This document shows, piece by piece, positions 17,789 to 26,912 of a DNA stretch of 64,000 nucleotides (positions are counted from its first letter, which is position 1; each line of letters opens with the position of its first letter). The DNA comes from JABMQW01 sp964439935 (lineage in GTDB: Bacteria; Fidelibacterota; Marinisomatia; Marinisomatales; TCS56). The translations under genes were made by a program, and so were the position numbers. The DNA lies in contig CAYTPW010000011.1 in NCBI GenBank assembly GCA_964439935.1, forward strand, positions 61,091-125,090, written 5' to 3'. The notes beneath the pieces were generated by a model. It did no database searches, was not told the DNA's origin, and saw nothing but the letters and a program-made list of their open reading frames with translations.

Positions 17789-19059
17789 CAGTACATCGAG
17801 CAGCAATTATATCGATAATAATTATTTTTCTTTGCTGTTCTGGCGATGATAATCGATCGTCAGTGCGTTTTGAATCTCTGTTGCATGATACACGGGTACT
17901 CAAACAGGTTAAAAAGGATATCCAAAATAATGATAAGCGGCGTTTACCAGCATACCAGCTGTTAATAAACACTGCCGAAGAAGCGGTATCTGCCGGGCCA
18001 TTTTCGGTAGTATTTGATGAGTTAATACCTCCCAGTGGTGATAAACATGATTACGCCAGCATGGGCCCGTACTGGTGGCCCAATCCGGATTCTATTGATG
18101 GCCTGCCCTATATCCGTCGTGATGGCCAGGTAAATCCTGAGCGGATTAACTATGACAAGATTCCTATGGCTACCCTTGGTGAAACAGTGTCAATATTGGC
18201 ACTGGCGTACTATTTTACCGATGATGAACGCTATGCCAAAAAGGTGGCAATACTTCTGCGTACCTGGTTTATTGATCCTGATACTAAAATGAATCCCAAT
18301 TTGAATTATGGTCAATTTATTCCAGGACGTTCAGCTGGAAGGGGAGTAGGGATAATTGAAAGCAGGGTGCTAATTGATATTGGAGAAGTACTAGCATTAA
18401 TTGGTCAATCACCGTGCTGGAATGATGTTGATCAGAGGTTACTTACAGTTTGGTACAATACTTTCCTCGATTGGCTTCTAACCAGTCCGATCGGAGAAGA
18501 TGAATCCGACCGGTCAAATAACCATGGCACTTGGTATGATAATCAAGTTGCTTACCTGGCGCTTCAGACTGGGCGTGAGGATATCGCTGAGCAATATCTT
18601 AGATCTATAATTGATCGCCGGATTCCTGAACAAATTGCGGCTGATGGTAGCCAACCTCATGAATTGAAGCGAACACGCACCCTGTCTTATACAAAATTTA
18701 ATTTACGGGCACTGATTACAGCTGCCCGGCTGGGTGATAAACTAGAACTGGATATTTGGAAAGTCACAAATGGGGAAGGTGGAAACATTGCAGCAGCCAT
18801 AGATTTTCTGGCAGATAATGCAGTTGATAACGGACCTTGGCCATTTGAGCAGATTACGTACACTGGAAATGCGGATCTGATATCGCTGATGTCTCTGGCT
18901 CGTGATAAATATGATGATGTACGCTACAGTCAAACACTTAGAATGCTTCCTTTGACTGACCGGATTGTCAGCCGCGAAAATCTTCTTCGGATGAAACCAA
19001 CTTATGATCTTACAGAGCAGAAACTTGAGATTAATGCTAATAGCGTTGAATTGAAATAG
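17776..19059 (+). CDS. Alginate-lyase-superfamily lipoprotein (PF05426-like), second of a tandem pair
   Basis: This 427-residue paralogue of the preceding gene overlaps it by 13 bases in another frame. A short hydrophobic signal ends in FLCCSG, consistent with lipid modification. It contains the same ordered motifs: YWWPNPD, PYIRRDGQVNP, GRSAGRGVG and SNNHGTWYDNQ with Asn249-His250. The fuller NNHGTWYDxQ motif is closer to the usual family pattern than that of the first copy, where the position after HGT is Cys. The two copies may differ in substrate or cleavage mode (for example endo versus exo), but that is inference. Confidence 0.85.
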   Translation: MGRLTVHRAAIISIIIIFLCCSGDDNRSSVRFESLLHDTRVLKQVKKDIQNNDKRRLPAYQLLINTAEEAVSAGPFSVVFDELIPPSGDKHDYASMGPYWWPNPDSIDGLPYIRRDGQVNPERINYDKIPMATLGETVSILALAYYFTDDERYAKKVAILLRTWFIDPDTKMNPNLNYGQFIPGRSAGRGVGIIESRVLIDIGEVLALIGQSPCWNDVDQRLLTVWYNTFLDWLLTSPIGEDESDRSNNHGTWYDNQVAYLALQTGREDIAEQYLRSIIDRRIPEQIAADGSQPHELKRTRTLSYTKFNLRALITAARLGDKLELDIWKVTNGEGGNIAAAIDFLADNAVDNGPWPFEQITYTGNADLISLMSLARDKYDDVRYSQTLRMLPLTDRIVSRENLLRMKPTYDLTEQKLEINANSVELK

Positions 19060-19060
19060 A

Positions 19061-20173
19061 TTGAAGAATACTACAATCTATCCAATTTTAATCATCTCCC
19101 TGGGATTGTTGTGGTCCTGTAATGGTGATAGGAATGCAATAATTGAACGAAAAATACTAGATCATGAGTTCATCCGGAATATCATGTGGCAGGTTTGTGA
19201 GTACCAGATTGAAAATCCAAGCCGGCACCATGCTAAAAGCAAGGATTTCTCCATGGGCTGGGTACCAGCCTCATTCTACACCGGCATTATGGCGGCATAT
19301 GAATCTACAGGTAATGAAAAATATCGCGATTATGCTCTGCAGTGGGCGAGTTCTAACGACTGGCAGCCAGGACCCCGCCTGCGTCATGCCGATGACTACT
19401 GCTGTGGTCAGACTTATCTGGAATTGTACATGCTGGATCAGCAAGAGAACCGGTTGGCACCAATAAAAGCGAAGATTGATTCGATAATGGTTGACCCGAA
19501 ACTCGGCCGAGAGGATTGGTCATGGTGCGATGCACTCTATATGGCACCACCGACGTTGGTTCGTCTGGCCAAGGCTACTGGTGAAAAAAAATACATCAAT
19601 TTCATGCATAATATGTATTGGGATACGGCCGAATTCCTCTTTGACCGCGAAGAAGGCTTGTTTTATCGCGATGAAAATTATTTTTACCAACGTTCACATA
19701 ATGGGTCCAAAGTATTCTGGTCTCGCGGAAATGGCTGGGTAATGGGTGGTATTGTCAGAATACTGCCTTACCTGGACAAAAAGGATAAGATACGAAACCG
19801 CTATATCGACCTTCTGAAAATTATGGCCAAGTCAGTTGCCAATCAGCAGGGTAGTGATGGTCTGTGGCGCGCCAGCCTACTGGATGCAGAGGAATATCCG
19901 GCACCTGAAACCAGTGGCAGCGGTTTCTTCTGTTATGCCCTGGCCTGGGGAATAAACAATGGTTACCTGCCATCTGAGAAATATCTTCCAGCGGTGGAGA
20001 AGGCCTGGCTGGGACTGGTGAACGCTGTCCATCCCGATGGAAAAATCGGTTGTGTCCAGCGGATCGGACATCGTCCTGATGAAGTTAGTTTTGAAGATAC
20101 CCACGCCTATGGCGCCGGAGCCTTCCTGCTGGCAGGCAGTGAAATGCTGAAACTGACTGAAAAGATTAACTGA
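19061..20173 (+). CDS. GH105-type unsaturated glycuronyl hydrolase, lipoprotein
   Basis: This 370-residue protein has an alpha/alpha barrel typical of GH105 (YteR/YesR-like), with WSWCDALYMAPP carrying the candidate catalytic Asp157, and FWSRGNGW. It would remove the 4,5-unsaturated uronate left at the non-reducing end by the lyases, giving a product for KduI. The start is a TTG at 19061: an in-frame stop lies at 19052-19054, and the encoded N-terminus is a good lipoprotein signal ending in GLLWSC. It follows the lyase pair after one base. Linkage specificity (rhamnose- or hexose-linked) cannot be read from the sequence. Confidence 0.87.
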   Translation: MKNTTIYPILIISLGLLWSCNGDRNAIIERKILDHEFIRNIMWQVCEYQIENPSRHHAKSKDFSMGWVPASFYTGIMAAYESTGNEKYRDYALQWASSNDWQPGPRLRHADDYCCGQTYLELYMLDQQENRLAPIKAKIDSIMVDPKLGREDWSWCDALYMAPPTLVRLAKATGEKKYINFMHNMYWDTAEFLFDREEGLFYRDENYFYQRSHNGSKVFWSRGNGWVMGGIVRILPYLDKKDKIRNRYIDLLKIMAKSVANQQGSDGLWRASLLDAEEYPAPETSGSGFFCYALAWGINNGYLPSEKYLPAVEKAWLGLVNAVHPDGKIGCVQRIGHRPDEVSFEDTHAYGAGAFLLAGSEMLKLTEKIN

Positions 20174-20188
20174 GGATTCAGGGTGTAA

Positions 20189-22681
20189 ATGCTAAAACAA
20201 AAATCAATTTTTTTACAATTTCTGCTGGTAGTCTGTATAGCCGTAACTGCTTCTGCAACTAACCTTGTCGGGGAAAATCATCAATCCTATAATAGTAAAA
20301 TAAAAATCAGCGGCAGCCGTCAGAATTTCCTGTTTAATTCCGGCTGGAGTTATCTTGAACAGGGTCTTGATAGTCACCAGGAAGCATTGCAGTCAAAAGG
20401 TTGGCAGCCGGTATCTCTACCCCATACCTGGAATTCACTGGATGCTACCGATAATAATCCCGGCTACCGTCGATCCACCAGCTGGTACCGAAAAGAATTG
20501 ATGATTCCCAGATACAAAAGTTATGTGCGCTGGATTATGGCATTTGAGGGAGTGAATATTACCTGTGAAGTTTATGTAAACGGGGAAAAAGCAGGTGGCC
20601 ACGTAGGAGGTTATATCGGTTTCAATATTGATATCACAGAATACCTCAAACAGGGAAAAATCAATACAATAATGGTGAAGGTTGATAATTCAATCAATCC
20701 CAGGGTTATTCCATCCCAGAAATCGGATTTTTTCATTTATGGTGGAATTACCCGTGATATCTTGCTGCAAGTGCGGCCGGCGGACTATATTAAATCACTG
20801 CGTATTGCAACACCGGCTGTAAGCGAGGAGTCCGCCCTTACAACTGTAGCTATAGATATAATTAAGAACACTACCGGGATAAATATCGTCAGCGGATTTG
20901 CAAAACTGCTTGATCCTTCCGGATTGGAAATAATGAGAACAGCTGTATCAACCCGAATCAATCAGGGGAGCAGTACAATCAACCTGGAATTACCGAAATT
21001 GAAAACTCCGTTATTATGGTCACCGAGCAATCCCAGACTGTACTCCTTAGAGGTAAATCTTGACTTTCCCGGCGGAGGTGATCATATGTCTGATCGATTT
21101 GGATATCGCTGGTATGAATTTGCGTCGGGTGGTCCTTTCTACCTGAATGGACAGCGCTTGTTGCTGCGCGGAACGCACCGTCACGAAGAATGGGCCGGTC
21201 TCGGTAATGCACTGCCTGACAGTCTACACCGCCGTGATATAGTCATGATCAAGGAAATAGGCGCGAATTTTGTGCGTCTGGCCCATTATCCCCAGGATCC
21301 GGAAATCTACCGGGCATGTGATGAACTGGGTTTGTTGGTCTGGGATGAACTGCCTTGGTGCCGGGGTGGTATGGGTGGCAAAGAATGGCAGGCTAATACC
21401 AAACGATTGTTTGAAGAGCAAATTAGGCAGAATTTCAATCATCCAAGTATAATAATGTGGTCCGTCGGGAATGAGTTGTACTGGCTGCCGGATTTTCCTG
21501 ATGGGGATAATCCTGATTCGCTGCAAGCGATGGTTAACATACTGAATGACCTGGCCCATGATCTTGACCCCTGGCGCCCCACCGCCATGCGCAAATACTA
21601 CGATGGAGCTGAAATAACAGATATATTTTCACCCTCGATCTGGGCCGGCTGGTATTCCGGTGTTTATAAAACTTATGAAAAAGCTCTGGAGAAAGCCCGC
21701 GTTAAATATCCACGCCTGTTCCACGCTGAATACGGCGGTTCCAGCCATGTCGGTCGGCATACTGAAACACCGATCACCGGTGAAGGATTGGTAAAGGAAG
21801 ACGAATGGGATGAAAAACCCAATATGGTGAACATCAAAAATGTGTCCCGGGAAGGTGACTGGAGTGAGAGTTATATCGTTGACTTGTTTGATTGGCATTT
21901 AATGGTTAGCGAGCAGTTGGACTGGTTCCCTGGCAATGCCCAGTGGGCCTTCAAGGATTTCGGAACACCGCTTAGGCCTGAAAATTCCATTCCTTATATT
22001 AATCAGAAAGGATTGGTTGACCGGGCTGGCAACCCCAAAGACGCCTGGTACGTATTTCGGAGTTACTGGACCACTGATCCGCGCTTCTGCTACATTGAAT
22101 CCCATACCTGGACTGATCGATTCGGCCCCAAGGATTTATTGCGCGAAGTATGTGTTTACAGCAATTGTGAGGAGGTACAGCTGAGCTTGAACGGCCAGCG
22201 TCTGAAACGCTTGCAACGCGACTTGAAGGATTTTCCGGCCAGTGGATTCCACTGGGAAATTCTGTTTGAGGAAGGAATAAATGAACTGATTGCCACAGGT
22301 TTTGTAAATGGTCAGTCAGTAACCGCTGATACACTGAAAATAACTTACTACCATGAGAAACCTGGGAAACCAGTGAGTATCGACCTTGTAGCTGAGATGA
22401 TTGAAAATGGCAAATATCTGATTCATGCCAAGGTTGTCGATGTCAAAGGAATTCTTTGCTCTGACTATAATAAACGTGTCTATTTTGACTGCAATGGCAC
22501 CGGTGAACTGGTGAAATATCAGGGCACACCAACCGGTAGTGATGTAATCGAATTCGCCAGCGGTAAGGCAGCGATTGAGTTCATTCCCGCTTCGGAAGGA
22601 ACAGCAAATATCGAAGCACGTACCCAGGATTTCAAAGGTGATTATATTCAGATTCAAGGTGGCCGAGTAGTAGATCAATGA
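20189..22681 (+). CDS. GH2-family glycoside hydrolase (beta-glucuronidase/beta-galactosidase type)
   Basis: The 830-residue protein has a signal peptide (about 1-23), the GH2 jelly-roll sugar-binding domain (FNSGW, LPHTWN, STSWYRKEL), an immunoglobulin-like domain and a TIM barrel. Glu429 in the SVGNE motif is the expected acid/base and Glu514 in HAEYGG the expected nucleophile. A C-terminal DUF4982-like/Ig-like domain follows at about 650-830. In a uronate locus, beta-glucuronidase activity is attractive, but beta-galactosidase or other GH2 activities are equally compatible with the motifs. The stop overlaps the start of the next gene (ATGA, 22678-22681). Confidence 0.9.
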   Translation: MLKQKSIFLQFLLVVCIAVTASATNLVGENHQSYNSKIKISGSRQNFLFNSGWSYLEQGLDSHQEALQSKGWQPVSLPHTWNSLDATDNNPGYRRSTSWYRKELMIPRYKSYVRWIMAFEGVNITCEVYVNGEKAGGHVGGYIGFNIDITEYLKQGKINTIMVKVDNSINPRVIPSQKSDFFIYGGITRDILLQVRPADYIKSLRIATPAVSEESALTTVAIDIIKNTTGINIVSGFAKLLDPSGLEIMRTAVSTRINQGSSTINLELPKLKTPLLWSPSNPRLYSLEVNLDFPGGGDHMSDRFGYRWYEFASGGPFYLNGQRLLLRGTHRHEEWAGLGNALPDSLHRRDIVMIKEIGANFVRLAHYPQDPEIYRACDELGLLVWDELPWCRGGMGGKEWQANTKRLFEEQIRQNFNHPSIIMWSVGNELYWLPDFPDGDNPDSLQAMVNILNDLAHDLDPWRPTAMRKYYDGAEITDIFSPSIWAGWYSGVYKTYEKALEKARVKYPRLFHAEYGGSSHVGRHTETPITGEGLVKEDEWDEKPNMVNIKNVSREGDWSESYIVDLFDWHLMVSEQLDWFPGNAQWAFKDFGTPLRPENSIPYINQKGLVDRAGNPKDAWYVFRSYWTTDPRFCYIESHTWTDRFGPKDLLREVCVYSNCEEVQLSLNGQRLKRLQRDLKDFPASGFHWEILFEEGINELIATGFVNGQSVTADTLKITYYHEKPGKPVSIDLVAEMIENGKYLIHAKVVDVKGILCSDYNKRVYFDCNGTGELVKYQGTPTGSDVIEFASGKAAIEFIPASEGTANIEARTQDFKGDYIQIQGGRVVDQ

Positions 22682-23841
22682 AACAGTCAATTTATCTGAG
22701 AAGCGGTCTGGGGTTGATCCTTGCATGCATTTTATTGCATGCTCGTTCACCGGAGCAGATTATATTTACTGTTACCGTGGAAAATCCACTGGATCGAGTA
22801 CGCAGTAATGAAACAATTGAAATAGACCTGACACACCTTGGTGAGGAATTGAAGAGAATTAATGTAGGTCATTTCGTGGTACGAGATCATCAATCCGGGA
22901 GTGACTTGCTATCACAGATGATAGACGAAGATCAGGACGGTGTGCTGGAATTACTGCTTGTTCAATCTTGTTTTGAAGCCAAGGAAAGCAAACGTTTCAA
23001 TATCTATGTTTCACAAAAGCCCACTGACACTACAGCTAATCTGGCTCAGGCTATGTTCGTGCCAACCCGTAAAGATGATTTTGCCTGGGAAAATAACCGT
23101 ATTGCCTACCGCATGTATGGTCCGGCACTGGAAGCCGATGGCGAAATCAGCAGTGGGGTGGACGTGTGGGTCAAACGCACGCATGAATTGATCCTCGACA
23201 AATGGTATCAATCAGGATATAATTATCATTCAGATAAAGGGGATGGGCTTGATTATTATAAGGTCGGACCCAGTTGTGGGTGTGGCGGTTCGGCTGTTTG
23301 GGATGGTTCTCAACTTTATCCCTCCAACAATTTTACATCCTGGAAGATCTTTGCCAATGGTCCCATTCGTGCTATTTTTGAGTTAGGTTATGAGCCTTGG
23401 GAAATTGGTGATATTACTATCTCGGAAGTAAAACGAATAACCATTGATGCTGGCCAGAATCTGAATAGATTTGAATCTCGTTTTCAGTTTTCAAACTCGA
23501 ACTCTGATTTAGTTAATGCTGTTGGATTAGTCAAGCGCGAAGGATTAGGAATAATCCAATTTAATAGAGAATTAGGCTGGCTGGGCTACTGGGAACCACC
23601 CCATATACGACATGGCAGCACTGGCTGTGGGATAATTATCCAGCCGAATAATATTCAAGCTATTGAGGAGATTGAAGATCATAATCTGATAATTACCAGG
23701 ATGCTGTCTGAATACTTGAGTTACTACGCCGGAGCGGGGTGGGAAAAGAGTACTGATTTTAATTCGAGCGATGATTGGTTTGCCTATTTAGAGGATTTCA
23801 CTCTACGTTTGCAACATCCTTTGGTTATTATTTATGAATAG
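22678..23841 (+). CDS. DUF4861-like secreted protein
   Basis: The 387-residue protein has a signal peptide (about 1-22, ending LLHARS). The body shows features of the DUF4861 family found in pectin and glycuronan utilisation loci: DDFAWENNRIAYRMYGPAL, SSGVDVWVKRT and a Gly/Cys-rich GPSCGCGGSA segment. The molecular role is not established to my knowledge; proximity to lyases and GH105 suggests a carbohydrate-active or carbohydrate-binding function in the periplasm. It is coupled to the GH2 gene by a 4-base overlap. Confidence 0.75.
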   Translation: MKQSIYLRSGLGLILACILLHARSPEQIIFTVTVENPLDRVRSNETIEIDLTHLGEELKRINVGHFVVRDHQSGSDLLSQMIDEDQDGVLELLLVQSCFEAKESKRFNIYVSQKPTDTTANLAQAMFVPTRKDDFAWENNRIAYRMYGPALEADGEISSGVDVWVKRTHELILDKWYQSGYNYHSDKGDGLDYYKVGPSCGCGGSAVWDGSQLYPSNNFTSWKIFANGPIRAIFELGYEPWEIGDITISEVKRITIDAGQNLNRFESRFQFSNSNSDLVNAVGLVKREGLGIIQFNRELGWLGYWEPPHIRHGSTGCGIIIQPNNIQAIEEIEDHNLIITRMLSEYLSYYAGAGWEKSTDFNSSDDWFAYLEDFTLRLQHPLVIIYE

Positions 23842-23865
23842 TGACTGGAATTAACAGGAGATCCA

Positions 23866-24699
23866 ATGAAAACACGATATTTGCCCGATCCAAAAGCATA
23901 TGTCCGAATGAAAACCAGTGAATTGCGCGATGCATTTCTGGTAGAGAAATTATTCAAGCCGAATGATGTCAAATTATTGTACACTGATGCGGACAGGGCA
24001 ATAGTTGGATCGGTTGTACCGGAGAGCAAACCGCTGGTGCTAAAGGCCAGTGACAAGGAAATGGCAGCCGAATATTTCACGGAAAGACGCGAAAACGGTA
24101 TTATCAATATTGGGAATACCGGTACAATTAATGTTGATGGTCAAGACTACCAGATGAAGTTTCAAGATGCGCTGTACATCGGTAGAGGCACTAAGCAAAT
24201 TGAATTTTCCTCCGACTCATCCGACGATCCAGCTGCTTTTTACCTACTCAGTTATCTAGCCCACACTGAATACCCAACTAAGCATATCAGCTTTTCTGCT
24301 GGTGAATCCACCAGTATAGGTACCAGTGACCAAGCTAACGAACGCACAATTACAAAATTAATCGCCCCTGGAATCATTGAAAGTTGCCAATTGGTTATGG
24401 GTGTAACCAAACTTCCGCCCGGCAGCGTCTGGAATACTATGGGCGCTCATATCCACCCTCGACGAACCGAGATTTATATGTATTATAATCTTGGAAAAGA
24501 TGAGCGTCTTTTTCATTTCTTTGGTAAACCCGATGAAACGCGTCATTTGGTAATGAAGAATCGTCAAGCTGTAATCAGTCCCAGTTGGTCGATGCATAGT
24601 GGTGCTGGTACAGGTAATTATTCTTTTATCTGGGGTATGGGTGGTGAAAACCAGGCATTTGACGATATGGATTTTATTGCCATGGAAGAAATGAGGTAG
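23866..24699 (+). CDS. kduI: 5-keto-4-deoxyuronate isomerase KduI
   Basis: This 277-residue cytoplasmic enzyme has the usual length and collinear motifs of KduI (EC 5.3.1.17), including the N-terminal MKTRYLPDP and YIGRGTK. The zinc ligands are His195 and His197 in AHIHPRR, Glu202 and His244, one residue offset from the E. coli set. It converts 5-keto-4-deoxyuronate, the open form of 4,5-unsaturated uronate released by GH105/lyases, to 3-deoxy-D-glycero-2,5-hexodiulosonate. A clear AGGAG precedes the ATG, and KduD follows after five bases. Confidence 0.97.
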   Translation: MKTRYLPDPKAYVRMKTSELRDAFLVEKLFKPNDVKLLYTDADRAIVGSVVPESKPLVLKASDKEMAAEYFTERRENGIINIGNTGTINVDGQDYQMKFQDALYIGRGTKQIEFSSDSSDDPAAFYLLSYLAHTEYPTKHISFSAGESTSIGTSDQANERTITKLIAPGIIESCQLVMGVTKLPPGSVWNTMGAHIHPRRTEIYMYYNLGKDERLFHFFGKPDETRHLVMKNRQAVISPSWSMHSGAGTGNYSFIWGMGGENQAFDDMDFIAMEEMR

Positions 24700-24704
24700 G
24701 TGAA

Positions 24705-25466
24705 ATGATTTTGGATAAATTCGATCTAACTGGCAAGACTGCCCTTGTGACCGGCTGCAGTCGCGGAATCGGTCAGGCTTGTGCCATTGCCTTGGCGGAA
24801 GTGGGTGCGGATGTAGTGGGAGTGTCCCAAAGCGGTGACTTCGAAGAAACAGCTCGTCTGATAAAATCAATCAACCGGGATTTTAAAAGTTATACTTGCG
24901 ATTTTACTGACCGTAAAATGTTATATGGTTTCATAACACAAATCAAAAAAGATGTGACGTCCTTTGATATCCTGGTAAATAATGCCGGAACTATCCTTCG
25001 TAAACCCGCGAAAGATCATCCGGATGAATACTGGGATAGGGTGATGGATGTAAATCTTAATGCTCAATTCATATTGGCTCGGGAGTTTGGCAAAGATATG
25101 ATAGCCAAGAACGCTGGTAAGATAGTGTTTATCTCCTCCTTACTTTCTTTTCAGGGTGGGATTAATGTTCCTGGTTATGCCGCCAGTAAAGGAGGGATTA
25201 AAACGCTGACAATGGCCCTGGCTAACGAATGGGCATCTAAGGGTGTAAACGTGAATGCCATAGCCCCGGGTTACATAGCGACCGATAATACAGCGGCGTT
25301 ACAGTCTGACCCGGTACGTAATAAAGCTATCTTGGCGCGCACCCCCGCTGGCAGATGGGGAATGCCTGAGGATATAAAAGGTGCGGTGGTTTTTCTCAGT
25401 ACGGCCGCATCCGATTATATTCATGGCACCACCATAGCCGTGGATGGCGGCTGGCTTGGTAGATAA
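24705..25466 (+). CDS. kduD: 2-dehydro-3-deoxy-D-gluconate 5-dehydrogenase KduD (SDR)
   Basis: This 253-residue classical short-chain dehydrogenase shows the cofactor motif TGCSRGIG, NNAG at about 90, catalytic Ser in FISSLLS and YAASKGG (Tyr-x-x-x-Lys). Length, N-terminus (FDLTGKTALVTG) and direct pairing with kduI identify it as KduD (EC 1.1.1.127), which reduces the KduI product to 2-keto-3-deoxygluconate (KDG). The upstream GAGGTAGGTGA provides a good RBS. Confidence 0.93.
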   Translation: MILDKFDLTGKTALVTGCSRGIGQACAIALAEVGADVVGVSQSGDFEETARLIKSINRDFKSYTCDFTDRKMLYGFITQIKKDVTSFDILVNNAGTILRKPAKDHPDEYWDRVMDVNLNAQFILAREFGKDMIAKNAGKIVFISSLLSFQGGINVPGYAASKGGIKTLTMALANEWASKGVNVNAIAPGYIATDNTAALQSDPVRNKAILARTPAGRWGMPEDIKGAVVFLSTAASDYIHGTTIAVDGGWLGR

Positions 25467-25475
25467 ATAGAATCA

Positions 25476-26888
25476 ATGAATAAACCACAGTTAAACCCCT
25501 TTCGCTATTTTGATCCTGACCCAACCGTCAGGGAAATTGCCTATGATTTATATTCACAAGTGAAGGATTTACCATATGTATGTCCCCATGGTCATGTCGA
25601 TCCGAAACTGTTTTCGGAGAATAATCCATTTACCGATCCAGCAGAATTATTCTTGATACCGGATCATTATGTTTTTCGGTTGTTGTATTCTCAGGGAATA
25701 TCGTTTGAATCATTAGGTAAACCCTCTTTGGATGGGACAGTTGTAGAGACGGATCATCGTAAAATATGGCAGACTTTTGCTGATAATTATTATTTATTTG
25801 CAGGAACACCCACCGGCATCTGGCTCAGTCATGAATTCACAGAAGTGTTTGGTATTCCCCATACACTTACCAGTAATAATGCCATGGAATTCTATGACGA
25901 ATTGCAGGAAAAACTGCAATTGCCCGAAAACTTACCCCGAGCTCTATATGATCGATTTAATATTGAAGTATTGACAACGACTGATTCCGCATCCGATCTG
26001 TTAGCGGATCACAAAAAGATTATGTCATCTTCTTGGGATGGTAGAATAATTCCATGTTTCCGGCCTGATGGCGTAGTCAAAATCGGTTTGCTGGAATGGA
26101 GATCAGAAATTGATGCATTGAGTCAAGCAGCCGGCATGGATGTGAATTCCTATCCTCGATTTATTCAGGCCATTGAAAACAGACGTGAATTTTTCAAATC
26201 GATGGGTGCTGTGTCAACCGATTATGATGCCTATTGTCCATTTACTCATCGATTGACGGAATTAGATGCTGAAAACATCTTTCAACGAGCCCTCAAACAT
26301 GAAGCTGATGAAGCTGATGCAGCGGCTTTTCTGGCACACATGCTAATGGAAATGGCTCGGATGAGCGTTGAAGATGGTTTGGTGATGCAATTGCATACCG
26401 GCATTTTCCGCAATCACAACGAATCCATAATGGAAAAATTCGGACCGGATATGGGGGGAGATATTCCGGTTCAGGTGGAATTCACTCGGAATCTTCACGA
26501 ATTATTAAATCGTTACGGAAACAATAAGCGTTTTTCATTGATAGTATTCACAATTGATGAATCAACCTATGCCCGGGAACTGGCACCGTTGGCGGGCCAT
26601 TATCCAGCCATGAAACTGGGACCAGCCTGGTGGTTTAATGACAGCCTTCATGGGATGACACGTTTCCGACAGATGGTGACCGAGACAGCCAGTATCTACA
26701 ACACGGTTGGCTTCAACGATGACACACGAGCGCTACCATCGATACCTGCTCGACATGATCTCTGTCGGCGCGTTGATAGTAATTATCTGGCTGGTCTGGT
26801 GGCCACCCACCTGATCAGCCTGGACGAAGCGGAAAAAATGAACTATTCCCTGGCCTATGGTCTGGTTAAAAAGACCTATAAACTTTAG
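25476..26888 (+). CDS. uxaC: Glucuronate/galacturonate isomerase UxaC
   Basis: The 470-residue protein has full UxaC length and signature segments: the N-terminal CPHGHVDPKLF (metal-binding HGH-like), HEFTEVFGI, LTTTDSASD, FRPDGV, LHTGIFRNHN and FNDDTRALPSIPARHD. UxaC (EC 5.3.1.12) isomerises D-glucuronate to D-fructuronate and D-galacturonate to D-tagaturonate in the cytoplasm. Its presence means the locus also handles saturated uronic acids, not just lyase products. It lies nine bases after kduD in the same operon. Confidence 0.96.
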   Translation: MNKPQLNPFRYFDPDPTVREIAYDLYSQVKDLPYVCPHGHVDPKLFSENNPFTDPAELFLIPDHYVFRLLYSQGISFESLGKPSLDGTVVETDHRKIWQTFADNYYLFAGTPTGIWLSHEFTEVFGIPHTLTSNNAMEFYDELQEKLQLPENLPRALYDRFNIEVLTTTDSASDLLADHKKIMSSSWDGRIIPCFRPDGVVKIGLLEWRSEIDALSQAAGMDVNSYPRFIQAIENRREFFKSMGAVSTDYDAYCPFTHRLTELDAENIFQRALKHEADEADAAAFLAHMLMEMARMSVEDGLVMQLHTGIFRNHNESIMEKFGPDMGGDIPVQVEFTRNLHELLNRYGNNKRFSLIVFTIDESTYARELAPLAGHYPAMKLGPAWWFNDSLHGMTRFRQMVTETASIYNTVGFNDDTRALPSIPARHDLCRRVDSNYLAGLVATHLISLDEAEKMNYSLAYGLVKKTYKL

Positions 26889-26912
26889 TAGTATAAGTAA
26901 AGAAAGAGAAAA

